Position numbers and translations under genes: made by a program | The notes under the pieces: generated by a model | The model's input: only the letters and a program-made list of their open reading frames with translations | Database searches by the model: none | Told to the model about the DNA's origin: nothing | Source of the DNA: Butyrivibrio fibrisolvens | Lineage (GTDB): Bacteria > Bacillota > Clostridia > Lachnospirales > Lachnospiraceae | NCBI RefSeq assembly: GCF_037113525.1 | Contig: NZ_CP146963.1 | Span: 2,728,001 to 2,792,000 of the forward strand | DNA: 64,000 nt | Reading direction: 5' to 3' | Part shown: positions 1 through 9,700 of the stretch, in pieces | Position numbering within the stretch: the stretch's first letter is position 1 | How the letters are laid out: each line of letters opens with the position of its first letter

Positions 1-132
1 TAAAACTTGTTTCTTCATAATTTTACCCTCCTTAAGGATAAAAAAGAAATAATTAACCCGTTTAACAAAATATATATCGTACAGTCGCGATGTTTTTTAT
101 ATCAAATCTCTATAAATAATAAAAACTTCTTG

Positions 133-443
133 TTATCTGAACCCTTTGATCACCACTATGATTCCACCTACGATCAAAGCGATAGATGCGCCAAAACCAA
201 AGATCCCTATTCCTAGCGACGAAAAAAATCATTTGAGTCTAAAAGCTCTTCTGTATTATGTACATTCTCATAGCAGGTAAACGCATCAATATGATCCTCT
301 TCATCATAGATGACGCTGTTACCAACCTGTCTTCCAACAACTACTATGGAATCAATATCATCTCCCAAACCCTCCTGCTTGCAAAATCTAATACACCTGG
401 TGAAGTGGTTGAGCCCTAGACACCACTTTGTGTAGTTTGAAAA
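133..443 (-). pseudogene. Frameshifted remnant of a protein with a C-terminal membrane anchor
   Basis: Read on the minus strand, one frame (stop at 213-215) encodes an acidic segment including GDDIDSIVVVGRQVGNSVIY and ending NDFFRR. The next frame (stop at 133-135) encodes a glycine/isoleucine-rich membrane helix including GIGIFGFGASIALIVGG and ending IKGFR. The two frames meet at a run of seven T (minus strand, near 222-228), so a one-base slip there would give a single protein with a C-terminal transmembrane anchor. No start codon with a ribosome binding site is visible; the 5' part runs into a hairpin repeat at 401-460. I do not recognise the family. It could be decayed or a sequencing error in the homopolymer. 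Confidence 0.45.
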
Positions 444-460
444 TTATATATTTTCAAACT
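401..460. repeat. Two-hairpin repeat module, copy 1
   Basis: AAGTGGTT...CACCACTT is followed by AGTTTGAAAAT...ATTTTCAAACT, giving two adjacent stem-loops. The same module in the same orientation lies at 11556-11616 with compensating differences in the stems. The second hairpin overlaps the TAG stop of the lipoprotein gene at 459-1832, so it forms the 3' end of that message. There is no clear U-tract, so it is not a canonical terminator. Confidence 0.6.
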
Positions 461-1832
461 AGTCCCACCAGTAGATACCGTAAATCCTTTCAATGTGGTC
501 GCCGCTTATCGATACCTCGAATACTCCTAACAGCGCTGGTCCCATAGATGTATAGCTGTCAATATCAGTTTCTCTTAGTTCATTAACCTTATTAAACCAG
601 GAAAGCGGCGTATCTCCATCTTCATAGAATGCGAAATACTCCATTTCACAGGATTCATCAAATACTGTATCCTCGTCTATATAGAGCCACTTGGTTCCTT
701 CGTCGTCACCATTTACTGTGCTTACGCAGTCAACTTCATTGATATTGATCCTGGTATCTGAAAAATCATAGACATCTTCTGATGTTACAGTGTATCTAAC
801 TTTAAATGTTGTCTGGAAATCACTTGATGCTGCAACTTCTGTACTTTCTGCTTCTTTAAGTTCCTTTGCATAAGTCTGTATATCAGGAATATCTTTATCA
901 CTATAATTGATATATGTATCAGTAAATACATCCGGATAATCAGCAAAGCTTATCTTCACTGACTGTGAGCCTGCAGCATAGGATCCCATTGCATAGTCTT
1001 CAAAATAGATCGTGATGCCGTCATAATCTAAAGTCCATGCCAGATTCTCTGCATCATTGGAAAGTCTTCCTGGGATACCGTCTTTGAGATTTTGAAGATC
1101 ACTTGGGCATGATTCAAAATAGCCCTTCAGATCCTTGCTTTGTTTCTGCAGTTCGTCCGCAATGATATCAGGAAGATCCTTAGTATTCTCAACTACTGAA
1201 GAAAAAGAAATATCTTTTCCCGTAACAGGATCTATGTTGTAAGTCTTATAGCTTGTAACGCCGTGGGCACCTGCAAGATACAAATACTCAAGTAAACAAT
1301 ATGAAAATACTCTTCCGTCAGCTCTGGCCGGAGTATAGTTATGATCAAGCTCATATGCAAGGAACCATCCGGACTTGATCATCTCCTGAATCTCATCTTC
1401 ACTATCTGTAAAAAAAGTCACTATCTCTTCTTGGGCTTCGTCGTTTAATTCATCAAGCCTGTTCTGAAGCTCAGGGAAGTTCTCCTTATCGCTTTCTTCA
1501 AGTTCGATGGTATAGTAGTTGCCAATAGCAAGCTCTTTATCATCAGCGACAAAACTATATGGATTATTCTGATAGTTATAGTATATAGGAGCGCCAAGAT
1601 CTGCTTCTTCAGCTGTTTCATCAGCCGTCTTATCCGTTGTACTGTCATCAGATTTTTCATCTGATGCAGCATCTGTTGTAGCAGTATCTTCATCTGTTAC
1701 AGCTACGGTCGAATCATCTTTTTCATCTCCATCTGTTTCTTTGCTAAGAGCAATATCGCCGCAACCAGCCACAGAAAACGACAGAGCAATTGCCGAAACT
1801 ATGCTCATTGTCTTAAAACACTTACGTATCAT
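459..1832 (-). CDS. Acidic lipoprotein with RsiV-like DUF4163/DUF3298 region
   Basis: A 457-residue secreted lipoprotein. Residues 1-24 are a lipoprotein signal with lipobox VAGC (Cys24). Residues about 27-78 are a low-complexity Asp/Thr/Lys/Ser linker, as expected for a tether leaving the membrane. The middle part (about 85-310) resembles the DUF4163/DUF3298 pair of RsiV-type proteins: a segment AGAHGVTSYKTYNID, then a region ending in YFEDYAMGSYAAGSQ, the usual C-terminal signature of DUF3298. The last 130 residues are unassigned. The start has GAGG 8 bases upstream. Its paralogue at 42481-44292 has the same order. It is the last of four lipoprotein genes on this strand. In RsiV the domain binds lysozyme, but no anti-sigma part or sigma factor is present here, so the ligand is unknown. 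Confidence 0.75.
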   Translation of the reverse strand: MIRKCFKTMSIVSAIALSFSVAGCGDIALSKETDGDEKDDSTVAVTDEDTATTDAASDEKSDDSTTDKTADETAEEADLGAPIYYNYQNNPYSFVADDKELAIGNYYTIELEESDKENFPELQNRLDELNDEAQEEIVTFFTDSEDEIQEMIKSGWFLAYELDHNYTPARADGRVFSYCLLEYLYLAGAHGVTSYKTYNIDPVTGKDISFSSVVENTKDLPDIIADELQKQSKDLKGYFESCPSDLQNLKDGIPGRLSNDAENLAWTLDYDGITIYFEDYAMGSYAAGSQSVKISFADYPDVFTDTYINYSDKDIPDIQTYAKELKEAESTEVAASSDFQTTFKVRYTVTSEDVYDFSDTRININEVDCVSTVNGDDEGTKWLYIDEDTVFDESCEMEYFAFYEDGDTPLSWFNKVNELRETDIDSYTSMGPALLGVFEVSISGDHIERIYGIYWWD

Positions 1833-1857
1833 ATCGCTATCCTCTTTAAACTAAAAT

Positions 1858-1990
1858 CAATAGTTCACTCGCCAGGGTATTTATTCAACAAACAAGCAGT
1901 TCACTCACGCAGGTATTTACTCAATAACCCCGCAGCTCATTCACGCAGGTATTTAACTCAATAAACCAGCAGTTCGCTAACGCAGGTATC
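1858..1990. repeat. Degenerate 36-bp tandem repeat beginning in the 3' end of a CDS
   Basis: The motif AGTTCACTC...CAGGTATTTA recurs with starts at 1862, 1898, 1934 and 1971 (spacings 36, 36, 37). The copy at 1971 lies in the last codons of the gene at 1958-4069 (encoding TCVSELLVY and the stop); the others lie downstream of its stop. The 3' terminus of that gene therefore appears to have been copied into the spacer about three times and then drifted. Confidence 0.75.
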
Positions 1991-4069
1991 ATCGTACTTG
2001 GCACCTTTCTCTGCACCTGTGATCGTAATAACTATCGTATCTGTCATAACAGGCTCATCAAGCTCGATCTTGGTCCTGTTACTATCAGCAAGATTATCTG
2101 AACTAAATCCCTCATAGCCATAGCCATCTACGTCACCTTTAACCACGTTTCCACCGCCAAAATCAACGCTTACCTGAGTCAGACGTCCGTTATTATTGTA
2201 CTGCTCGTAGCTTGCAGTATATCCGTTGCAGATAAGTACGCCGTATACGAGCTGCTCTTTGTCCAAATGGATTGTAATAGTCTCGCCTACGCCTGTACCC
2301 TTTGCGCCTTCAGCCCAGATTGTTGTATAGTCGCCGTCGATAAGGTTATCAGCGGAATAATCATTGCCGCCTTGCGAAGAAAGTGTCGAAGACGCCTCTA
2401 CAGAAGAAACATCTATTGTATCTTCGCGATACCATCCAAATACAACCGTCACGCCAAATCTGCTGTCCTTATTCTTGGCAAAAAGAATATCCGCATAGCC
2501 TACAAAAGCTTCATCGCCTCCATTACTTTCATAAAATCCGGGGCCTGTGTAAAGGATATAGTCATCATCTTCAAAAAACTGCATATGCTCGACAAGTTCC
2601 CAGGGTTCTCCATCAGCATAAAGAGGATAATAATACTCATCGTCTACATCCTCATGTTCGCCTGGAGTAAAGTTCTCTTCACCATAGAAATCTTTGAATA
2701 TATCCAATGCAATATCCAAAGGAATTGCCGTTTTGTCATTAACAGTCTCGCAGACATCTTCATAGATACCCTTCTGATCCCAGGTTACATAATCCACAAT
2801 GTGGTAGCGAAGAGATACCTTATCACTATTGTCCATATCAGCAAAGGTTATGCCTTCGTAATCAAGAATACAGGAAAACGTAACGCACTCTGCCATTTCC
2901 TTAAGAATATCTTCGTTATCAGGAATCACAGGGGCAGAAGATCTAAGCTCATATATCTTCTCTTCATAAGTATGGGCATCACCACTTAATGCAGACTCTG
3001 AATCTTCATCTTCATCATCAAGAAGCTGCAGATAATAGATTCCGCCGTAGTCAGAATCAAACACTCCCGCTTCGCCATCACCCCAGACGTTAACGTACAG
3101 TCCTGTATTTAGATCATACGTTGCATTTTTATATTCATAATTTCTTCCTGATCCTTCAGTTTCCATGTGATAATTGATATTGATTATCCCATTATCTCTC
3201 TTGATGATCTGGTCAATGGCATATCCTTCTTCCTTGATTTCTATAATAGGGTCATTCTCAATCAGTTTTGAAAGCTCATCTTCACTGATCTCAACCGCTC
3301 CGTACTCTTCAAAGTCACCTGTCTCACTACTGTAATAAAAGTAATACGGCTTCCAGGTATGTCCGGTCCATGTACCTTCTTCTGCGTCGCCCTCAAAATC
3401 GCAGTACATGTCATAAGCACTAACCGTTATATTAAGATCACCCTTTTCCTTGCCAACATAAGATGATCCAAGATACGATACTCTTGATTCTATGCACTTC
3501 TCACCATCCACATAATAGATATTTGATACATCCGCTGTTGCATACAGATCTCTGAAGACAACGAAATTTCTATCCTCTTCCTGAAGTATGGAAAAAATAT
3601 TCTCGTTCTCACCAACTAAAAAGCTAAACTCATCATGAATCTTCTCACATCCAGATTCATTAACAAACCACACCGTACCATCACCAGATCCCCAGTCAGG
3701 ATCTTCTTCGCCGCCTACAAACATAAAACCTTCATACGCGCCGTCATCATCAAAATCATCTACAAGATAGTACCTGACTTCCTCCTCATCACTCTCCGCG
3801 CTTGAAGCCACCTCTTCTATAAACTTTTCTGTGATCTCTTCTATGGATACTTCATCTTTACTTTCTGAATCAGAACTATTATTTTTGTTATTGTTTTTCT
3901 GCTGGGTAGTAGCACCGCTCTTGCCACTATCTCCCTCTTCTGATTCAACTGATTCCTCGTTAGACGTATCACTCAAATTCAGCGAACTCCCACACGCAAC
4001 TGCATTAGTCACAAGTGACGTGAAGGAAATTATTGCTACCATTTTCATCAATTCACTTTTTTTCTTCAT
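1958..4069 (-). CDS. Large acidic lipoprotein with C-terminal NADase-type glycan-binding domain
   Basis: A 703-residue lipoprotein. The signal peptide ends with NAVAC (Cys26) and is followed by a Ser/Glu/Asn/Lys-rich linker to about residue 80. The central 480 residues are rich in Asp, Glu and Tyr and not assigned. The last 140 residues match the discoidin-like NADase-type glycan-binding (F5/8 type C) fold: an ASSTL start, then NLIDGDYTTIWAEG, a GxGVGE turn, VLICNGY, and a closing DDTCVSELLVY. In known proteins this domain binds surface glycans, so binding of host or plant carbohydrate is plausible but inferred. AAGGGG precedes the ATG. The gene end is part of a 36-bp tandem repeat. It lies between two other lipoprotein genes on the same strand, with spacers of 125 and 343 bases. 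Confidence 0.75.
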   Translation of the reverse strand: MKKKSELMKMVAIISFTSLVTNAVACGSSLNLSDTSNEESVESEEGDSGKSGATTQQKNNNKNNSSDSESKDEVSIEEITEKFIEEVASSAESDEEEVRYYLVDDFDDDGAYEGFMFVGGEEDPDWGSGDGTVWFVNESGCEKIHDEFSFLVGENENIFSILQEEDRNFVVFRDLYATADVSNIYYVDGEKCIESRVSYLGSSYVGKEKGDLNITVSAYDMYCDFEGDAEEGTWTGHTWKPYYFYYSSETGDFEEYGAVEISEDELSKLIENDPIIEIKEEGYAIDQIIKRDNGIININYHMETEGSGRNYEYKNATYDLNTGLYVNVWGDGEAGVFDSDYGGIYYLQLLDDEDEDSESALSGDAHTYEEKIYELRSSAPVIPDNEDILKEMAECVTFSCILDYEGITFADMDNSDKVSLRYHIVDYVTWDQKGIYEDVCETVNDKTAIPLDIALDIFKDFYGEENFTPGEHEDVDDEYYYPLYADGEPWELVEHMQFFEDDDYILYTGPGFYESNGGDEAFVGYADILFAKNKDSRFGVTVVFGWYREDTIDVSSVEASSTLSSQGGNDYSADNLIDGDYTTIWAEGAKGTGVGETITIHLDKEQLVYGVLICNGYTASYEQYNNNGRLTQVSVDFGGGNVVKGDVDGYGYEGFSSDNLADSNRTKIELDEPVMTDTIVITITGAEKGAKYDDTCVSELLVY

Positions 4070-4195
4070 CTCATTACCCCTTCATTAACAAAAACTATTA
4101 CCTAAATAAACGCTTCCTTTTCCTCGCTTAATGCACTGTCATGTTCAAATCATATAAAATCACCACTTAACATACTGAAGCCTTGCCACAGGCCA

Positions 4196-4366
4196 GGAAG
4201 ATGCCGCTGATATAATCCTCGGGCGTATTCCGTATGAGGAGTGCCCAGGGGCATCGTATGTTAAATCGTTAAGCCACTTCTCGTTTTCAACAACTTCAGC
4301 GCGAACTGCCACAGCCCCTACGACGAATGGCAAGGTAGCCCGAGGATTATATCAGCGGCATCTTCC
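4196..4366. repeat. Perfect 29-bp inverted repeat with 113-bp loop
   Basis: The arm at 4196-4224 (GGAAGATGCCGCTGATATAA and onward) is exactly complementary to 4338-4366. The 113 bases between the arms have no open reading frame of note. The structure fills most of the gene-free stretch 4070-4412 between two lipoprotein genes. It is unrelated in sequence to the 220-bp palindrome family elsewhere in the window. Confidence 0.75.
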
Positions 4367-4400
4367 GTCCTATCACGACATCTTCCGTCCTATCACGACA
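4361..4400. repeat. 20-bp perfect tandem duplication
   Basis: The unit TCTTCCGTCCTATCACGACA occurs twice head to tail, beginning inside the right arm of the neighbouring inverted repeat. It lies 12 bases beyond the stop of the lipoprotein gene at 4413-6317. Confidence 0.85.
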
Positions 4401-4412
4401 CTTTATGCCAGC

Positions 4413-6317
4413 TCACTCCACAAACAAGCAGTGCTGATATGTTTCGCCGCTGATCATGGTTACGCCCCACTCACTATTTACTTCTTTGCCATCCTCGTAA
4501 GTCGTTACGTAGATAGTGTAGAGCGGCTCACCTTCTGCGATCGTCATAATATACATCTCGTATCTTCCCTTGTCGAGATAATCACTTGCCAGAAGTTCAC
4601 CGTCCTTATCTTTTATCTCAAAATATGTATTATCCGAAAGAGCCACTACCATTACATGATTGACAGCGTTCTCTTCAAGTGCACCCATCGAGTAAAATAC
4701 CCTCTCTGTCCACAGCTGCGGATCTGTTATTACAAAGAAAGTTGCATCATCCGGTACATATTCCCTGAATCTTCTGTAATCACTTGCCCTTCCCGAATTT
4801 GCATAATCGCAGTATGCATTCATAGCACCATCGCGCCTTTCGGGAAGTTCAAAAGTCTCTTCTTTGGTTTCTTCGTCCTCTTTATCTTCATCATAAATAA
4901 TGTATGTGCACTTTACATTCTCGCCATCATCTGCAAACTCAATGCTCTCGATCTCCCAGCAATCAATATAGAACATAAGATCGCCGCACATATCTCTTAC
5001 TTCAGTTCCGTTTACATATATAGCAGTTGTAAAGTCATCGCCCTGCCATATGAGATTCGTTCCTACAATAGGTTCGCCAACTATCTCTCCATAAAATTTG
5101 TCAAAAACAAGATATTCGTTTTCATGATGAGTTACATAGCATTCTATGATCTCTTTGCCATAAGCATGGTATACATTTGAAATCTTAAGACCGCCGCCAT
5201 ATTCCGCAATATCATAATCTATTCCGTTGTAGGTAAATATCATTCCATCATAGGATATCTCAGCATCAAGATCGCCAAGATCATACATTCCGTAGAAGGC
5301 ATCATCAACTTCCTGAATATCCTCGATAACACCATCAGATGATACCTTAAGAAGGCACATGTACCTTGGGTTTTCCATATCAAGTCTCTGGCCGTTTAAG
5401 AGAAGCTTTTTGTCTATATCTTTTGAATACTCATAGTAAGCCGATCCCATTTCCTCAGGCATAAATGCAGCCGCTGTATAGCGATTACCTGTATACTCAT
5501 TCTCATCATCCCACGTAATTGGCTTCATCTCCTGAGCCCAAAGTCCCTTATCATCAGCCTTCCATACCCATGCATAGAACTCGCCGTCCTTAAGTTCTGC
5601 CGTAGTATCAGCATCGCTTTTTCTATGCATGATATAAGAATTGGCCCCCATATGAAAAGATCCATCTACCGTATTTGGATCCTGGAACAGCACGCTACCC
5701 GCAAATGTATCGCCGTTCCCTGTTTCCTCCATATAAATATAGTCTTCGCCATCACAGCTTCCATAATAGATCTTGCCATCAGACGAATCCTCGTCTTCTA
5801 CCACATAGCCACTATATTCAAATGTCATCCCATCAAGCCCTGATACATTCACCGTAAACGTCAGCGGCACATCCTCTTCTACATATAAATGATTAGCCAC
5901 AAACTCCCCAGTACAGCTTTCTTTACTCCCCGTATACCCATAGACAAAAGAGCCCTTATTATCAATCTCCATATGAGCATAATCTTCCAACGTAACCGGA
6001 TTAACAAAATCCCACTCGCCCTCCATGAAGGCAAAGAGCTCCTCTTCAGACTCAGGTACCTTTAAGCCTTCAGCGTCAGAGTTGTCATTATCCTTTGAAT
6101 CATCTTCTTTTTCATCAGAAGCTTTTGATGATGAATCATCAGTTTTACCATCTTTTGCCTCCTTATCCGAATCTTTTTTATCTGACTCATCATCTGCATT
6201 CTCATCAACATCTTCTTTATCATCTGAAGAAAATGCCGAAGCTATATCACCGCATCCCGTAAGAAGCGTCATTCCCATGGCACAAGACATGAAAACTGCA
6301 ACTATTTTTCTTTTCAT
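4413..6317 (-). CDS. Acidic lipoprotein of unknown function
   Basis: A 634-residue lipoprotein: signal peptide with lipobox LLTGC (Cys22), then a strongly charged Asp/Lys/Ser/Glu linker to about residue 90. The rest is rich in acidic and aromatic residues. A first part near residues 95-225 (around FMEGEWDFVNP and GSFVYGYTGS) looks like a small beta-rich domain. Several later stretches contain short beta-strand-like, Tyr-rich segments. I recognise no enzyme motif. GGAGG lies 11 bases before the ATG. Acidic, Asp-rich linkers and the same lipobox style are shared with the flanking lipoproteins, so the group may be a lineage-specific surface set. Function is not assigned. Confidence 0.7.
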   Translation of the reverse strand: MKRKIVAVFMSCAMGMTLLTGCGDIASAFSSDDKEDVDENADDESDKKDSDKEAKDGKTDDSSSKASDEKEDDSKDNDNSDAEGLKVPESEEELFAFMEGEWDFVNPVTLEDYAHMEIDNKGSFVYGYTGSKESCTGEFVANHLYVEEDVPLTFTVNVSGLDGMTFEYSGYVVEDEDSSDGKIYYGSCDGEDYIYMEETGNGDTFAGSVLFQDPNTVDGSFHMGANSYIMHRKSDADTTAELKDGEFYAWVWKADDKGLWAQEMKPITWDDENEYTGNRYTAAAFMPEEMGSAYYEYSKDIDKKLLLNGQRLDMENPRYMCLLKVSSDGVIEDIQEVDDAFYGMYDLGDLDAEISYDGMIFTYNGIDYDIAEYGGGLKISNVYHAYGKEIIECYVTHHENEYLVFDKFYGEIVGEPIVGTNLIWQGDDFTTAIYVNGTEVRDMCGDLMFYIDCWEIESIEFADDGENVKCTYIIYDEDKEDEETKEETFELPERRDGAMNAYCDYANSGRASDYRRFREYVPDDATFFVITDPQLWTERVFYSMGALEENAVNHVMVVALSDNTYFEIKDKDGELLASDYLDKGRYEMYIMTIAEGEPLYTIYVTTYEDGKEVNSEWGVTMISGETYQHCLFVE

Positions 6318-6534
6318 AATAAACTTAACCTCCTCTTTGATATTTCATCATTTACCCACCGATTCAATTCTTCACAAAATCCGCATTTACTGCGTAACTC
6401 ATAATCCAATGAATCGTTTAACAATAACGCCTTCGACAAAGTCGAAGTAAATTTGCTCTATTCCCGCACTTTTAAATCTATAATTCAAAAGCTTATAAAT
6501 CTTCAAGCAAGTAATAACACTAACTGTCGCTTGT
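6318..6534. other. Non-coding spacer upstream of lipoprotein gene
   Basis: A 217-base spacer that should hold the promoter of the lipoprotein gene ending at 4413. I see an AT-rich stretch but no convincing -35/-10 pair. The 220-bp palindrome follows directly at 6535. Confidence 0.4.
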
Positions 6535-6757
6535 GGATTCCTGCGGGCTGGCAGTTTATAAATGATTTTCGTGTCTTTAAAAGAATTTGTGGTTTCAAGA
6601 GCTTGATAGATGGAATTTTATATTCTGTTTGGGATTCACATGTTTGAGCGAAGCGAGTTTGAATCCCAGAATATAAAATCCCAGATATCATGCCTTGAAA
6701 CCTAAAATTCTTTTACGACACGAAAATCATTTATAAACTGCCAGCCCGCAGGAATCC
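6535..6757 (+). repeat. Giant palindromic element, copy 1 (about 220 bp)
   Basis: The outer arms 6535-6575 and 6717-6757 are perfect 41-base reverse complements. Inside, TTTCAAG pairs with CTTGAAA. A conserved internal motif pair follows (GAGCTTGATAGATGG at 6598-6612 facing CCAGATATCATGCC at 6681-6694). Then a second long stem pairs 6612-6638 with 6659-6682. The apex is CATGTTTGAGCGAAGCGAGT. The element sits between two minus-strand lipoprotein genes and ends 11 bases before the stop codon at 6769. Related copies lie at 13404, 17957, 30931 and 59270. Confidence 0.85.
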
Positions 6758-6768
6758 CCTCGACAACC

Positions 6769-9700
6769 TCACTCCATAATGACGGGTCGGATATAGTTTA
6801 TTTTTCCGTCTGCGTCGAAGCATATGTGGCACATGTATACGTACTCGTCGCTTGTAAAAACCCTATCCGATTCATATACTAGATGTCCGTTTTCATCAAA
6901 TACGCCGTCATCAATTATGATATCTTCCTTACTATACTCACTTCTTATCAGGTCTTCCAATGCCTTTGCATCTTCAACCACGAAATCTTCTATAGTATAA
7001 TCATCCTTTGGATGTTCAAATTTAAAATCATCCGAAAACTCACCCATATAATAAACATCAGAAGTTTCGGTAGGCGTTTCAGGTCCTCCTGTATATACAG
7101 TCTCATAGAAGGCTCCTACAAGATGACCATCTTCATCAGCATAGAATCTCGCATAAGCATACACTGTAGGCTGCCTCTCATAATATTCGTATTGGTATAG
7201 ATCTCCCCTTGACCCGGGAGCTTCAAATAAGGTAAATAAGGACGATGCTTCTTTTGCCCCCGCCGGAAGAAAATAATAGGTACAGTTAAGAAGCATGTAA
7301 GATTCTCTCCATCCCACATCATCAAGCGGCTCTCTGTGACACTGGGCCATGGTATAGAATATTCCTTCATCAAATACTTTATAATACTGAAGGACATTTG
7401 CGATAGCACTTCCCGATTCCTGCTCAGGATAGTCATAAGCTATATCTTCAAGTTTATCAGGAAGTAGCGTTTGAGGATCTTCATCAGCGCTAAAGTCTTC
7501 TATTTCAGCTTCATACAAAACATCGTCAAAAGATCCCTCATCTTCACAAATCGGCACTGTGACCTTTGCACTTGCATAATAGAAATGTCCTGTGCCTTCA
7601 TAAAAATCAAACTGCAGATGTAACTTTCCATTATCTACGTACCCTTTTTTCGTATATTCAGGATACACCGTGCCATATTCCGCCATATCACTAAAATCGC
7701 ACTCGGCAAGGCGGTATATATCACCTTCATTATTTATCTGCAAAATGATATATTTATCATCATCCTCTTTTTCCATAAGATATGCATTATCATTATCCAT
7801 GGTCAGATAAATAGTGGTCTTTTCAGTTTGGTAAGATGCATGATCTACGTCAACATCGCCTGCCTTAAAGATGTAAAAATTATGGGTATATGGATCGAGA
7901 GTATAATTATAAACAGTAAAATGCTTTCCATCGGGCGAAAATCCCTCTATAGCTCCTGTGCATATTTCTTCCTGCTCACCATCCGGCAAGGACGTCTTGT
8001 ATACCCTTCGCATATCACTGCTATTATTACTATACCCGGTTTCTTTCTGAGAATATATGTACTGCCCATCGATCAGATACATATCGCCAAAGCCGTCATC
8101 TTCGCATATAGTCTTAATCCCATTCTCGGGAGCATTAGGATCAAAAGTGCAAAGATTTCCTTTTATATACTGCATATCACTATTTGAAAGCTCACCCCAA
8201 AGGGCATTGTATCTATATGCATCTGATGAATACTGTCTGAAAAGAATCTGATCATTATAGTATACTGCTTCACCGGCCCAGGCTACATCTACTTCTTTAT
8301 CTTCAGACTTGCCGCCTTTATTATCCGCTTCTTCGCTATCTTCGTCACCATCTTCATCTATTTCAGTAAGGGTAAGCTTACCATCTTCAGAAACACTTAG
8401 ATAACAAGCGATCGACTCTCCTTCTTCGCCGCCGACTTCCTCGATCACTAAAACTTTATTCATATTTACAGGAAGAAATACCGGTGCAATATCCTCAGAA
8501 TCCTCTGCATTATCCCAAGAATAGGCAAGTCCTGCATTTATGCCATCACCATCTTTTATCTTGCCATCTTCAAGAATATAACAGCTCATCTCCCCATAAC
8601 CGAATTCGTCATGGTCTTCGATGATCAGATTTTTATCACCCTTATGATATAGGAAAAAATTGTAATCGCCAGCGCTGCCTTCATATTCAGGGCTATATGA
8701 CTTGCTGTCTTCTTCGTATGCCAAATGAAATCCTGAAACGTACAAATACTCGTACTCACCGCCGGTGTTAAAACCATATGTAACTGATGCTATTACGCTA
8801 TTTTCTTCTCCATCACCATTTGCATCAAAATAGGTCCGATCTCCTGTAGGCATCTGCATGACCCATTCATCAGGTATATCTTTTGAAAACTCTTCGTTAA
8901 AAATAGTATTGTCTGCATCTTCACAGAATAAAACTGTAGCGCTGGCGCACATAGGTGAAAATACATTAGAATCAAACCAGAAAGTTACGCCCTGAGGGTC
9001 CAGGGTAAAAGAACATGTGCCGTCTTCAAGGCTATCTTTGATCTCTTTTACAAAATCCTCTGCGTCCTTGTTTGAATATTCGCCCATATAAATATAAAGA
9101 TCATCATCTACGACGGCTTTGACCTTCTCAGATAGAATGGTATAAAAAGCATCTTCATCTGCCACAATATCAGAAAGTTCTATCTCCTTACCACTTTCTA
9201 CGTAGTAAGAATGGGCTATGAATGAATAATAGTCAAAGTCAAATGTACCGAAAGTACAACATTCATTTATAAGGCTCAGATATTTGCCATCAGCTCTTCT
9301 AAAGAATGTATAGTAATTAGCATCAAATGTATAATCATCGCTTCCTGATAAATCTTCCTTAGCTTGGTCAAAACATTCGCTTTCAAGCGCTAATATCTCT
9401 TCGTTTGCGCTCTCAAGTGCTTTATCAAGAGCTTCATGGCTTTGGGCATATTCTTTGTCCAGAGTCAGATAATTATAATTAACATGGATCGCCGGATTAT
9501 TCTTGCTGTTCACAGCGTAGTCGGAATCTGTATGAAGTAAAAGAATCGGGGTATTATCAGAAGAATCTGAGGTTCCATCAGATTTTGGAACTTCTTTAGA
9601 TTCTATAGAATTGGTTTCAGATAGATTAACTTCAGAATCTTTTGTAGTGGAATCAGATACGCTGGTGTCATCAGAATCTGCACCACCGCCTCTTGTTAAC

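Noticed and set aside
6503..6691. 62-residue minus-strand frame (MISGIL...)
   Set aside because: It lies mostly within palindrome copy 1. The frame is broken in copy 5, and amino-acid similarity follows from nucleotide conservation.
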